64,000 nucleotides of DNA from NCBI GenBank assembly GCA_004794655.1, contig SMMW01000001.1, forward strand, positions 8,432,001-8,496,000, read 5' to 3'. The translations under genes were made by a program, and so were the position numbers. This document shows, one piece after another, positions 12,460-24,773 of this stretch. Source of the stretch: Marisa cornuarietis. Lineage: Eukaryota > Mollusca > Gastropoda > Architaenioglossa > Ampullariidae. The notes beneath the pieces were generated by a model. The model was not told where the DNA came from, did no database searches, and saw only the letters and a program-made list of their open reading frames with translations. Numbering within the stretch: the stretch's first letter is position 1; every line of letters starts with the position of its first letter.

Positions 12460-13280
12460 TGTCGCTGGACAGCCAGACAGAAGAGCTGCAAGTTAAGCTA
12501 GTCATCGTAGCGCAAGAATCTATTCGCTACGTGATATGTCTACACATTACTCTGTCTACGTGTTGTACCCTGTCTACACGTGCATGATGACAGTTTAAGG
12601 GTGAGGTCGCATCTAAGCCCCCGGGAGCTGTACTTACTGTTACCATTTACACTTGCTGTGCTGCCAGCGCTTGCCGACTAACCAGTCAGAGCTGTTGGCG
12701 TAGTTCCTCAGCTTGGGGGGAGAGAGTCAGAATGCTGATTACACACTTTCTGAACACACTTCATCTCCTGCGGTACACTTGTGTGCAGACGTACAACTGC
12801 GCAATCATATCTGTCTGGCTCGGGTGCGAATGGAGTAAACGCAATGTCGCGGGATTTGTCATTAATGTGCGAATGACTGTGTTGAGACCTACCCCTGTAT
12901 ATATATTTCGCACGAGAAGCAGCATGATACGTATTAGCCCCCGGTTTGCCTGTGATCGGCATGAGGTAGGTTCATGGTAAGGATAACGGCTGCGCTTTCT
13001 GACCTCTCATGACCTTTGACACTGCCTGACCGGTAATGCGAACTGCAGGAAGTTGAAGCAAGACCTTCAAGAACAGCAGTAAACCTAGAACAGAGAGCCA
13101 GACCAGACTTTAAAAAAAATATTTTTGACTTTCGTTTACATGCGCTTGCTTTCCACATTAAGCCAGATTAATTAAACACACGATATCTGTACATGACTTA
13201 CAGATTGATTAGACACGTGCCGTCAGTAAATGACTTACAGGTTAATTAAACATACGTCACGTGTAAACGACCTTTGAGAG
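12460..13280. other. Non-coding stretch, CpG-richer than average
   Basis: No recognisable gene. Open frames on both strands are short and overlapping. The only notable item is the paired TGACCT element at 13000-13015. Confidence 0.55.
13000..13015 (-). promoter_or_regulatory. DR4-type nuclear-receptor motif
   Basis: TGACCT-CTCA-TGACCT; on the minus strand this reads as two perfect AGGTCA half-sites in direct repeat with a 4-base spacer, the arrangement bound by RXR heterodimers such as thyroid-hormone or LXR-type receptors. The downstream half-site is followed by TTGAC (minus strand GTCAAAGGTCA). Such motifs occur by chance and no promoter is identified nearby, so function is speculative. 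Confidence 0.3.
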
Positions 13281-13288
13281 GAGAGGGT

Positions 13289-13905
13289 TGGTGTATCACC
13301 TCGTGTTTGCTGTATACAACCTGTGATATGAGACTATGTGTATGTACCTCGTGAATGCTGTATACAACCTGTGATATGAGACTATATATATATGTACCTC
13401 GTGAATGCTGTATACGACATGTGATATGAGACTATATATATGTACCTCGTGAATGCTGTATACGACATGTGATATGAGATTATATATATATGTACCTCGT
13501 GAATGCTGTATACGACATGTGATATGAGGCTATATATATGTACCTCGTGAATGCTGTATACAACCTGTGATATGAGACTATATATATATGTACCTCGTGA
13601 ATGCTGTATACGACATGTGATATGAGACTATATATATGTACCTCGTGAATGCTGTATACGACATGTGATATGAGATTATATATATATGTACCTCGTGAAT
13701 GCTGTATACGACATGTGATATGAGGCTATATATATGTACCTCGTGAATGCTGTATACGACATGTGATATGAGGCTATTGGCGAATCACCTCGTGTTTGAT
13801 GTGTACAACCTGTGATAAACGATTGGTGTATGTACCTCGTGTTTGCTGTATACGACCTGTGATATGAGGCAATTGGTGCATGCACATCGTGTTTGCTGTA
13901 TATAG
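13289..13905. repeat. Minisatellite, about 49-bp unit, about 12.5 copies, with four-unit higher-order pattern
   Basis: The unit has a TATATA tract, TGTACCTCGTGAATGCTGTA, then TACRACMTGTGATATGAG and TATATA again. Central units are nearly identical. Edge units (first, and last three) carry GTGTTTGCTG instead of GTGAATGCTG and lack the TATATA tract, as expected for older flanking copies. Diagnostic variants repeat in the same order in units 2-5 and 6-9, giving a higher-order period of about 197 bp. Confidence 0.92.
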
Positions 13906-16900
13906 CCAAAACCATATTGCATGACTTTCGGGGTTCGACTTTTGAGTGCAGAATTACCATTTTTATATTTACTCAGACTCGAGTCCTGGCGCATAGTTTT
14001 AATGTTTCCAGCGTTGTTGCTTAAAAAAAAAAGAAAGCTGTTTCGTTTTAGATCATTATCATTACAAACGAGAGCGTTTTCTACTTTGCAGATTGTGTAT
14101 CGGCATGATTAGAGGCTGTTAACCAGACTCTTCGTCTTAACGAGCTTTGTCCGAGTTCTCCCAGACATCATCCATTAGGATTTTTCAATCTTCCTTGGAA
14201 TGTAGATATATATGGTATCCTGGCAGTTTGCCATCTGTAGGGGCAAAGAAGCAAACTGTTTTGTTTTTCAATCTTCTTCCATCCAGCTATCAACATTCCG
14301 TGCTGTTGCTTAGTTACAAGCCTTTTGAAACTGGATCTGCAGTAAAATCAGCAAGAGTTTTCCTTCCCGCCACGAATAACTGGGACCGCACGAGCAGCAC
14401 CCTACACTTGATGTCGAGTCTTGAGGTATTCGTTTTCGTCATGTCGTTTCTTCAGCTCTGCGAGATTGCTGTTTGATAGTCTGCATCAGTGAATAATGTC
14501 TTTTTTTAACAGTGATTACGCTGCTGAATAATGTCAGGACCAGGGCTGGGTACATTATTCACTCAGATACTTGTTTTTTGCTCATCATATCCCCCAACCT
14601 CTTTGTGGGTAATCATTAATTTATCTCGCTGTTCTTTCGTCTTTCCAATGTCGGGTTATCTAACCTGTCTTTCCTGCAACCACTTCTTTATTGGCAACAA
14701 TCGGGGGTTGGGGGGAGCACAGTGGTTGCATTGCTGATATGAGCGATAAATGAGGGTAAAACATACTCTACCAGACAGGAAACAGGTAAACATTTGTGCA
14801 TCTTATGTCAGGTGCATAGACATGTATTCATTGATACCCCAATGTGATCGGTGAAATTTGGACATTAACAATCTCATATGTATTAACAAATAAAGTTTTG
14901 GAAGCTACTCAGCAATAGAATCAAAATAAATTGGGGTGTCTCAACAAATCCGATCGTCACGTCACAGAACATGGACACGGGCACTCTGCAAGAGTGACTT
15001 GTTAGTCATTAACAATACTGTGGAGTAGCTGGGTACTCGAAAGATTTTTTTAGCCTCAAAGTCAGTCATAATTCCTGCCTTGAGGTACTAGACTGAAGGT
15101 CAGAGAAAGTGCAGCTACTACGTAACACCTGATATGTAAGTCATTGGATTCTGTGGGCTGCAGTTGTGACTAAGCGATGCACGAAGTTCTGTTTTCACAG
15201 GTGCATTAAAAAGCTATTTCATAAATAAAACTGCGTAAGGAAAAATGAACTTGCTGAAAAACACTACGTTGACTCGCTACGGGTAAGTTATCCCTTCGCA
15301 AAAACGTCTTTCTCAAAAGGGTTCGTTACGCATGGATAAAGCTGGTTTCGTTTTACATTTTTGATGTGTGCGTGTTGTGCTAACTTCCCTGTCACTTCTT
15401 GCTGTTGGAGTGGATGTGTCAAGAGTCGATCTTGCTGGCACGGCACATCTAACCGTACACGCAATTAAGCGCTTGGTCAACGTCCAAGACGTGTCACGTG
15501 CACACTGATCGCCACGTGCGTCGACGCCGGATTTGATCTGACGTGGTGTGCATTTCCCTGCTGGCTACACTCGTGGGCAGTGTGGAGACTGCAGCATGAG
15601 GTCGGCAGTTGAAGAAAACAGTTTGTTCAGATCTCACCTGCAAACAGCCCAGGTAATTCAAGGATCCTTAGATGGCGTTTCCAGTTGTCTTGCTATCCAT
15701 GCAGAGAAGCAGGGCAGCTGCTAACTAGGACATGCAGGGCAAGAGCCACGTCCGCGAAATTCACTTGTGCAACGGAACTGAAAGAACCTGGAAAAGGATA
15801 TGCTGTCGTTAATATCTTCAAACAAGGGTCAGGGGGCTGGAATTTATGTAAAGACTGTAAAGGCCCACTTACAGACTGGTCAAGGGGATAGGCTCTATCC
15901 TGTTTATCGCACCGCGGACACGCGGCTGGCCCTGCGGGCCCCAGTCGATGTTCGCAAGCTTAACCGGCCTGTAATTCAATGTGAATTCCATTCCTGACCT
16001 CAGCAAACGATGGAAGGATGTCTGAAGCAGGCGAAGAATGAAGAAAACCCGTCAGGTACTCCCGTCTTCACTTTCATTTCTTTGCTCCAAGCAGCTTTGG
16101 TGGTTGCATTCACCTTAAAGGAAATGACGAAGACCGCAGCCTTCGCAAAATGCGAGGCAGGCATCAGGGTATTTTCAAGAACTCAGCCCTTTTGCCTTTT
16201 TAGTAGATACGGGTATTAGCAGATCATCTTACCCACAACCGTTTATAAAATGTCGGGTTGCAAAGTATATGTGACGCTCGAACGGTGCTTCGTTATAGCA
16301 CTCGTTACCCGGGGTACACAGCGCGAGGTTAGAATTCCAAACAAAGGTGGATAACAGCTATGGCAAAGGCGACCTGAAAAATAAGCCTCGCAAGGTTGTG
16401 CTGTTCTTTAATATACTATTTCTTTTATAGACTTAAAATAGTCTTTAATGACTGAGATAAATATTTAGTGCAGTAAAGGTCATTTCTAAGGAAAAGCATG
16501 TAAGCAGCGATGAAAAGAGTCCCTGAGTCGTTTTTGTTGTTGTTGTAATTTTTGTCCTTCCTTCACTTCCTCCCTTCACATCGATCATTGCCTCCCCTTT
16601 TGCCTCCCTCTCTCTTCCTCATCCGATGCCCCTGCCTTATCCCCTCCCCTCACCTGTTGTAGTCACAAGGGAGGGCAGGTGTTTTCTCGAAGACTGACGC
16701 ACTGTATGGGTGAGCGCGGGGTCCATGTCTAGTTTTTTGTCTTTCTTCTTCCGACCTGACCTGACCTGACCTCTCACTCGCTGTCCTTTATCGTACTTCG
16801 CCCCGCCCCAATGCCGGCTTCCCATGTAAGCTGATTTTCGGTAATTCACCTTTAGTAGCTGATACTGGTTGAACTTAACCAAGAGCATGGGAAATATTCA

Positions 16901-18930
16901 TTTGAACTTTTTCTATTACATTAAAACATGTGGAGACTGTTTGTCCAGTTCACAATAATCCTATCTATAGAGCTTAGGTGTCCGTTTCATAATTGGGTTA
17001 ATTATTTAGAACGTCTATCTATCTAATTCGTTATTAGTTTGTGTGTCTGGGTAGGACACGACAGAAATTTCATGCTTCATGCTGCAGTCTTCGATTTTAA
17101 CTGAATATCTCGTGGTTTTATTTCTCCAATTCTTTCTCTTCCTGTCACGCTTTTCGTTCTTTTTTCTTTTTATCCCCATCTTTTTTTCTCTCTCTCTCGC
17201 TCTCCCCCTCTCTCAGGATACGAATGGTTTATAAAAAATAAAACATTCGTTTTCATACTAGAATTCTCTATCTCTCTCAGGATATAAAACTGCAGAAAGA
17301 AATTTATCGCTCGGGTGACAGTGTTAGGGCAAATGCGACTGGCTGCCAGTGTAATTGTACATTTATTTTAACCCCGCGATCTCCATCTGCCTGTTGATGA
17401 CAGACCCCTGGAGTTCGTTTCTTGTCATGTATATTTTTTTTGGACAGAGTGTAGCCGATGTCTCCCCCCAGCCCCCCCTCTGGTTTTAACCATCTTTTAG
17501 ACGTTTGGTGTTTAAACCTCTTTTAACACTCCTCATCCTTCTCTTTCCACACACACACACCGTTTCTCATTCTTCTACTGGTTTTCTGCTTATAATGTGA
17601 TTTGAAGCAGTTGATGATCATAACCAAATTAGCTGTATCTCTGTGCATCGTGTTTTTGTTTTGTTAATACTATTTTTAGGTCATGGCCAGCGAGAGCTGA
17701 CTTATCGTTGGTGGGAGTCTGGTAAGAAACTGGCATTCTTAAGCACGATTATCATCTGTGTTGTTTCAACGGTCTGCACGTAAATGCTTATTCGTTTTCA
17801 TGCTCATATTTCATTCTGCACTCGCAGCAGCATTTGACAGAACAGGGAAGTTAGCATAAGGACTGGTAGGCAATGAAATTATGAAGGACATGCCGAACGC
17901 TTTGGCCGAGTGTCGATGTGAAAAGTTCGGCATCTGCGGAGAGCCAGCGACATGTATATTTGTACTGAATTACTACCGACTCCCCAGTCGTAATCGATTT
18001 CTAGCCTTGTACACACCTCTTATCGATCGTCCTGCCAGTTTGTCGCATTCTTCGCCAGAAAAATGCGGCCTCACAGCCCTTCTGACGGCGTGAATGCTGT
18101 GTGAAGAGCCTAGCATTCAGTATTACATTGTTAAAAGACGGTTGCAACCTTCCTGGTTGTGTACGGGTTGCAAGCATTCAACACTTCACTAGATAACTCC
18201 TGTCAAAGCAATATTAGATGATTCGAGTGGAAATTGCCAGTGTTGAGAAGCTTAATTTCAGCAACAAAACTAAATCAGAAATTTTTTTTTTTCGTGACCA
18301 AGTTTGGAATCTATTAATTCTTTCGTTTTATTTTCATTGGGGCGGGGGCGGGGTGAGGGAGGAGTTGGAGGCCCCGTGGCTTGTGATAATTGCATCTTCG
18401 GACGAATAGGTCGTCGGATGGAAACCGTGGATCCTGTGGATATCTCTTCCCTCTCCCACCTTCTAGCACATTGCTATCTACATTAACGGGGATACAGTAG
18501 AAGGGCGACGAGTTTGGCCTCGCTACCCACATGCTGTTATTTAGACACGGTGAGCCACTTACAGGTCACTGTCCTTACAGCCACTAGCCTATGACAGAGC
18601 CGCTAACGATAGAGTCTCTGCCTGTGACAGCCTTTACCAGTTCCATCAAAAAAAACAATCATCTGTTGGGCAGTGTGTCAAGAAGACGTACGCTACATAC
18701 GAAGAAGAACGTGACAACACACAACGCCCCTCTTGGTTAGGGTTCAAGTATCCCACCCACCTACCCCTGTCGTAAATGACTGTAAGGGTACGGTGCTTGA
18801 TACCCTCTTTCAAATGTTAGACTGAGCGGCGACGATGAAGGAGTTGTTGAGGCCCATGTCCAGTGCTTGTATGAGGAAGCGCAGGTGACTAACCGACACA
18901 AGAACACAGCCCTATGTTGACAGCCGTCGT
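13906..18930. other. Non-coding stretch, no gene recognised
   Basis: Short open frames only, with pyrimidine tracts (17130-17215), a pentamer repeat (GACCT)4 at 16753-16772 and scattered microsatellites. The 15450-16050 part is CpG-richer and contains two short ATG-to-GT segments that could be mistaken for first exons (see rejected items). No domain or RNA gene is recognised. Confidence 0.55.
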
Positions 18931-18932
18931 AG
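18926..18932. other. Left target-site duplication of the TIR element
   Basis: GTCGTAG, repeated exactly at the right flank (19749-19755), directly abutting the terminal inverted repeats. Confidence 0.65.
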
Positions 18933-19748
18933 CACGGACCTTCATCTACTGGATGAGTGTCTCTCATTCGTTGCCTCTTTGCGCTATCATAGGAGTGACC
19001 AATTGTAACAAACCCTACAATGTTAGGTTTTCACTTCAGTTTCCGATTTCAAAATGGCGGGTTTTCCTAACGTCGAAGAAATTTTAGAAGTAATTAAGCT
19101 TTTCTGTCATAAGAACCTTGTTAAAGAAGACTGATTGCAAAATCAACAGTAGTATTTTCTGTAAATGTATTTTGGTTGTTTATAGAAAACGCATGTGGGT
19201 TTATCGTCAATTTTATCATATAAAAACATCGTCACAACAGATGCTATTGACTTGCTCTACCACTAACAATTTTTCAAAAAAGCATTGTTTTTTATTTTTT
19301 GGGCACAATTATATAGATTATTCTGTTACAAAAGCCTATACTTTAAGAATTAATTTAATAAATGCCACATATGAAGGTCCGTGGTAGCACTGAGTTCACG
19401 ACAACGCCATTTACTAGCAGACGACAATAGGGAAGTCCCCCCCCCCCTGTTGCTAAGGTCGGTTGGTATTGTAAGCTATGATAGCGACGAGGATAGATGT
19501 TTACTTTTTGTTGAGGATAACGACATATCGCTTTATTGGTATGACATCCAACAATGCAAAAATTTGCACCTGTCCATTTTTTTCGAATCTACGTCTGCAA
19601 ACTACTGACCTTTATTAAAATTAAATGAAAGTCCGTGTCTCTTCGCAACAGCAAACCGGAACCGGAAACACGGGCGGGCTGATAAGGAAAGCCGAGACTT
19701 ACACTGGATATAAACCTGAGACACTTATCCAGTAGATGAAGGTCCGTG
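18933..19748. mobile_element. 816-bp DNA transposon-like element with 31-bp TIRs and 7-bp TSD
   Basis: The left end 18933-18963 (starting CACGGACCTTCATC) and the reverse complement of the right end 19718-19748 match at 30 of 31 positions. The 7-mer GTCGTAG lies directly outside both ends (18926-18932 and 19749-19755), as expected for a target-site duplication. The interior has no transposase-length frame; one short open segment begins at an AAAATGGCG start near 19053 and stops after about 26 codons. A partial third copy of the terminal sequence (ATGAAGGTCCGTGGTAGCAC) lies inside at 19371-19390. Best read as a non-autonomous cut-and-paste element. A 7-bp TSD would fit P-like or other less common superfamilies better than Tc1/mariner, but assignment is not possible from this copy. 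Confidence 0.75.
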
Positions 19749-19755
19749 GTCGTAG
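19749..19755. other. Right target-site duplication of the TIR element
   Basis: GTCGTAG, matching the left flank at 18926-18932. Confidence 0.65.
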
Positions 19756-21660
19756 TGCGATGTGCTTCGCTAGACTCAGAAAGTGTCACAGATACACACA
19801 CACGCGCCCAAAGAGAGTCCCAGATATATCACATCATGCACAACGCTACCCGCTTTCTCAACACTCGTGTAAATATCAGATAAAAGCGAAAACGAAAAAT
19901 GTCCCTTTGTATGAAGGTACGCAATGCTGGCAGGCTGCTATCAGTATGCCAGTTGAGTACTTTTGAAAGGTCGGGAGTTAGTGACCTTTACTGAAGTCAA
20001 GACCGCTTGTATTTTGGTTCGTTGTAGGCCAATGTAGGGCTTGGCCAGCCTGCAGGGTCTCTCGCTCGGAGACTTTGACTAGGTTTTTTTGAACTTCGAC
20101 GGTCCTATTTTCAGTTAATCTTCTCAGATTGACTTCGTATAAGGACCTTGGCATTTTTTTTAAACGAAACAAAATTGGGCTCTGCCACACTCAACTGCTC
20201 TTGTACCCAGTGCGCTTACACGTACCCCGCTTCAACTTTGACCGGTCAGTGACCGTGAACTTCACGTACCCAAGATCATTTGTAGCAGTCACTTAGGTCT
20301 CGGCTTTCACCATGCTATTGTCTCTGCTCTTAACAGATTGGTAGGAGGGGGATAGGGGCGGGGGACCCTTATTAGAAAAAAACCCTGTCGCCTGTGCTGC
20401 CCCGTCCAATGTCTCAAAAGCGGAACGATTTTTTGACATGAGGCTGTCATTAAATATCTTAATGTATTGTAATTAGGATCCTTTCTTGATCCTGCTTAAC
20501 AGTGTCTCGCTGTATCGATAGTTGTCGTTGTCCGCGGCTTTCTTAAATAGTCTACATGCAGATTTAATAGATGATTTTTTTTCCTAACGAGCAGTTTGCC
20601 TTTCCCACACGACTCCATGTTTCGTGAACGAACGGAATGGATACTTGTACTGAGAATTAGAAATAATGTTTTAAGCTTTGCTTGTTTTGCTTATAAAAAC
20701 ATTGGCAACAGAGGAGTGCCTTATCGCGACTTTTAGGGACCTATTCAATCTCTTTGTGTCTGGAGGATTTAGTTGAATACTTGTCACCCACAAAAACCTG
20801 CTTTTAGTTGTGATGAGACAGGTTATTTGAGAGGTGATTATAATAAGGCAAATTATTTGAATAGAACTTAACTTTATGGACATGCTACATGAAGAGCTTC
20901 TTATAATTCTTCTTCGTCGTTACCATCATTATTATGATCTGTGTCATCATCTTTGTCATTAAGGCCATCGTCGTTGCCACCTCTTGCAGAACAAAGTAGC
21001 CTGGGTCTCTGTCGTGCTGAGCGGTCTCGTGTCGACGGCATACAAACACGGGCTGGATTGGCTCCTTGCTCTTTGTCAGGACTGGCCTTCAGACAGACAT
21101 TGTCTTCTCTAAGCCCCCAGCATTTCATTGTGTTGGTAGTGCCTCTCCATCCCCCACGCCTCCTTTAGATGGCGGTACTCGAGGACAAGCCCGCGTCACA
21201 CCCAACACAGCATCAGCGGGTAGATGGATGGCCGGACGGGCCTTTCATCCCACTGTCCACATAGTACAGCTGGTTTCGCGTCCTTGATAGACGATTGATA
21301 ATAAATGAGAGTTTATGTGCTGTCCCCTGCATTATTCACTTATAAAATCTTCAAAGGCATTTATTCTGAAGATACTTTGTGTTTGGATAACTTGTCCTTT
21401 AGGTGAAGCCAGATTGAAGGACCCTACATCTATGACATTACTTTCATGAGAGAAAAATAAAACTAACATCTGACCCGGCTGTTACCAAGCAACAGAAAAC
21501 TACATGTGATACTTGTTTCGTTGCTGGGGCTTTGGCTCTTCTAAAATAAATGCAGCTGTCAAATTGTCGTTCCCAACCACATCTTATTTCAGTACTCATC
21601 TTTTATTACATTCAGGTCTCTCATATGCTGCATCTGACAGCCCACCTGCGCCTATCTATG

Positions 21661-21784
21661 CTGCCAGTAACTAGTTGATTATATATTTCCAGGTGCCAGT
21701 AAATAGTTCCATTTTTCCAGATGCCAGTAACTAGTTGATTGTATTTTTCCAGCTGCAAGTGGTTAGTTGATTGTACATTCCCAG
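21661..21784. repeat. Minisatellite, about 30-bp unit, four copies
   Basis: Units beginning CTGCCAGTAACTAGTTGATT at 21661, 21692, 21721 and 21752, each ending ATTTTTCCAG or a close variant. Confidence 0.85.
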
Positions 21785-22861
21785 AGCCTTGGTACCAAAT
21801 ATGTCACTGTTTGGTTATGACGAGGAGGCGCCTACATTAATCTGTCTTATTATGAAACCTGTCTGTTTTTGTCAGTAGCGGGCACTAGTAGCATCACGTC
21901 AAATGTTTTCAAAGTTCAGCATTTTGCTAAAAGCAATTTTCAAAGTATTTGATAAAATATAGTCAAAGTGTTGGATAGGATGTAGAGTCACACACAGAGA
22001 CTTCGATAGAACCTTTACCCCACGCTGAAAAATAATAAAAATCTGACACCTATTCATATTTTTATGAAGAAAACGTTTTTTCTCCCTAATAACAGACTTT
22101 TTTGGGGGGTTATTGTCCACCGTGGGCGTGTTGAGGGACGTCACAATGGTTTCTTTGTCCTGCCATGGATGACCTGCGCCTGGGATGCTGGACCCGAAGT
22201 GTTTTTGTGCACCGCAATATCAGTAGGGGCCATACACAACCCGCGTACAAGTTTCTCACCATGCTTCTTCTTACTGCTTTTCCTCCCATCTCCCCCACCA
22301 CTTTGCTCGAAGCAACAGCAGCAGTGGTCCCCGGGTGCTGGGGTATCGTGCTTTGTCAGGGAGAGTAATGACTATCGCCTTTCTATACCCGCGCTTTACG
22401 AATGTTGTTGACACTCTTACAGCGTGCGCCCACGTGTGTTTTTGTTGGAGCTGGGACGAGAAGGAAATGTCACTATGATCACGATGAGATCGACTCACCC
22501 ATACGCGCGCGCGCACGCACGCACACACGCATTTATTGGACCTGCGTGATATCTTTCATGAATCTGTGCAGCATGCAGTATAAATACCCTTTCGGTTCCA
22601 TTCTCCTTTTTAGCCATACGTGGACCCTATGCTGCCATTAACCGTGCTCCAGGCGGAGGTAGGGTGGGATAAGGGTACAAGGGAACAGTGTCATTGATCT
22701 CGGGGAGTCGTACGCCACCCGCGCCAAGCAAATGGCTAGTGGCCACAAAACAGACCAGGCTGATTGGCTGCCTCATCAAAAGCAGGCAGTCCTTCGTGAC
22801 CCATTAAAATATCTAGAAGATTCTAGATCTTACGAAGTAGGTAGGGGAGGGGTTGATTGGT

Positions 22862-23036
22862 GTCATCTGAGAATATTTGTGGACTGTAAATATTCGCGTC
22901 ATCTGGGAAATTTGTGGACTGTAAATATTCGCGTCATCTGGGAATATTTGTGGACTGTAAATATTCGCGTCATCTGGGAATATTTGTGGACTGTAAATAT
23001 TCACGTCATCTGGGAAATTTGTGGACTTTTAAATAT
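22862..23036. repeat. 36-bp hairpin-forming minisatellite, five copies
   Basis: The unit is GTCATCTGGGAATATTTGTG followed by GACTGTAAATATTCGC. Each intact unit contains the inverted pair GAATATTT ... AAATATTC around GTGGACTGT, so every repeat can form its own 8-bp stem with a 9-base loop. Two copies carry a 2-base deletion (GAAATTT) that weakens the stem. Both strands read open through the array because 36 is a multiple of three. Confidence 0.88.
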
Positions 23037-24359
23037 TTGACCCAGACGATGGTAAGGTGAGGTTCGCATTTTCACTGTGACTATAGTTTCTTAAAATTAT
23101 TGTGTACATATATAATACATATACCTTCACAAAATTTCGGATACCGATTTTTTATTTTATTTTATGAGGTTTCGAGAGATGAAGCAAATATTTAACGCTA
23201 AAATTTTGTTTTAGGTGTGTATAACATTTGATTGATTGACTCTTTGCTCCGCATGACAGGTTACAAGGTAAATTGAATTAAACTTCGGGTTTTCTATTAA
23301 TTACAATACAAATAGTTAATTTTTTCTTACAAATGAATGTGGCAACAGTTACTTCTGTTTACAAGTGGACTAGCCTCGGGAAATCATGAGTACATATTAT
23401 TTGGTCACGTTACCTATTTAAAATGAATATTCATAAGAAGCAACCACCTGTGAATATGAGGAATGGGGTTGAATCATAGCGAAAATGTTTTGAAATAGTG
23501 TTGCAAGCATGTGAAGAGAGCTGATGAGGATTTTCAAAAGATTGCTCTCCTGACAGAAAATATCATTGTAACAAATTTGGAGGAGCTGTGACAACAGGTT
23601 TCAGTCGGTTAACTGGAGGTCCAAAGGTGAAGCGGGTCTTTTAAAAGATGGATTGTGCAAATAACCGGAATACTTATTGATAGCTTATATCTAACCAACA
23701 TCGAGAGTTTAACAAGAGTAACATGACTAACGTAATCACCCACTTTTAGGACATGGGAATTTATTTACAAGACGTTTTTTAAAAAAAAAAAAAAAAAAAA
23801 GCTTTCAGTTTATTGTAAGCGGTAACTGGAATAACCAGTCGTGTTTACGTAACTGCTTGGATGATCAAGGAGGTCACAGAAAGAGTGGGAGCGCCCGAGG
23901 CAACAAAGGTCAATGGCTTGATTTGACTGGCATACCTTTTAACGTGTGGTGATGTACAAGTCGCCTGTAGAGTCATCTACATTCTACAGAACAGACATAA
24001 GTTGTACTTGCTTTCTCCGTTTTCAGCTCGTTCGTAAAGTAAACAAAGCAGTAAGTAATGGGAGAGAGGGTGTTCGTCAAGTAAATAAAGCAGCAAGTAA
24101 TCCGAGAGAGGGGGAGTTAAGGAGATGGAGCAGTGTTCAGTTCATCAGTTACAGGAGGCGTCAAGTTGAGGGAACGCAGTCTGCATATCGTCAGCAACAC
24201 CTGTTCAGGTGAAATGCAAAGTGCATTAACCTAATCGAAATATACTCGGAAGATATTTAGCACTATCTCATATTAACGTTCTACCCATCTGTCTATAACA
24301 GCCCCCTTAATACAGCCGTTCCGTAAATGTCTAGTTCAGCATAGTAATAAGGCTATATT

Positions 24360-24610
24360 ACAAATTCATCTCCTTCATTACATCCTCTTGAGTCTTCCAG
24401 TCCCTAAGTCTGGTTCGGAGATAGCTATGGACCAGAAGGAATACAGCGTTGGCTGGGCGGGAGTAGGCTACAAACCTGGGAGAGTTGCAGTCGTAGATCG
24501 GAGGAGAAGCGGGTAGTCGGGTGGTTACAAGACCCTGGTTTGAGTCTGGAAGCGCGCACACTGAGCGGTTTGCGACTATATTTTTACCCCACTCACTTTT
24601 GCCACGCATG
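24360..24610. mobile_element. Possible tRNA-derived SINE copy
   Basis: A block with GAGATAGCTATGGACCAG, GGCTACAAACCTGGGAG and then GGTAGTCGGGTGGTTACAAG with CTGGTTTGAGTCTGG resembles a degraded tRNA-like A/B-box arrangement: GGTTTGAGTCT differs from the B-box consensus at about two positions. The minus strand reads open for 83 codons, but that peptide looks like SINE read-through, not a protein. No flanking duplication was identified. Confidence 0.35.
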
Positions 24611-24770
24611 TTTCAATGGTGTGCAATTAAAAAATTTAGTGATTCAGATAGATTAACTGGTGACTGTTTTCGTTGAAGCTATACTATAGTATAAAATTGT
24701 TTAGTCTTTTTTTCTTTGGCATACACGTCGTGATTCCTTTGTTTTGACGCGCTTATGCGTGCGTGCGTGT

Positions 24771-24773
<3 letters not shown>

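Larger units (their letters stand above)
19756..24359. other. Non-coding stretch with minisatellites, no gene
   Basis: Contains the arrays at 21661-21784 and 22862-23036, a GC-dinucleotide-rich CACG tract near 22504-22530, and otherwise mixed sequence. No homologous coding segment is recognised on either strand. Confidence 0.55.

Noticed and set aside
15597..15652. ATG-to-GT segment (MRSAVEENSLF...) resembling a first exon
   Set aside because: The donor GTAATT is weak, there is no homology or matching downstream exon, and such segments occur by chance in CpG-richer DNA.
16010..16055. Second ATG-to-GT segment (MEGCLKQAKNEENPS)
   Set aside because: Same reasons; short and without any partner exon.
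19053..19133. AAAATGGCG start with about 26 codons inside the TIR element
   Set aside because: Too short for a transposase and no THAP, zinc-finger or DDE motif; may be a leftover of a parent ORF but cannot be supported as a gene.
22862..23036. CRISPR-like look of regularly spaced 36-bp repeats with hairpins
   Set aside because: Units are contiguous tandem copies without unique spacers, and the genome is eukaryotic.
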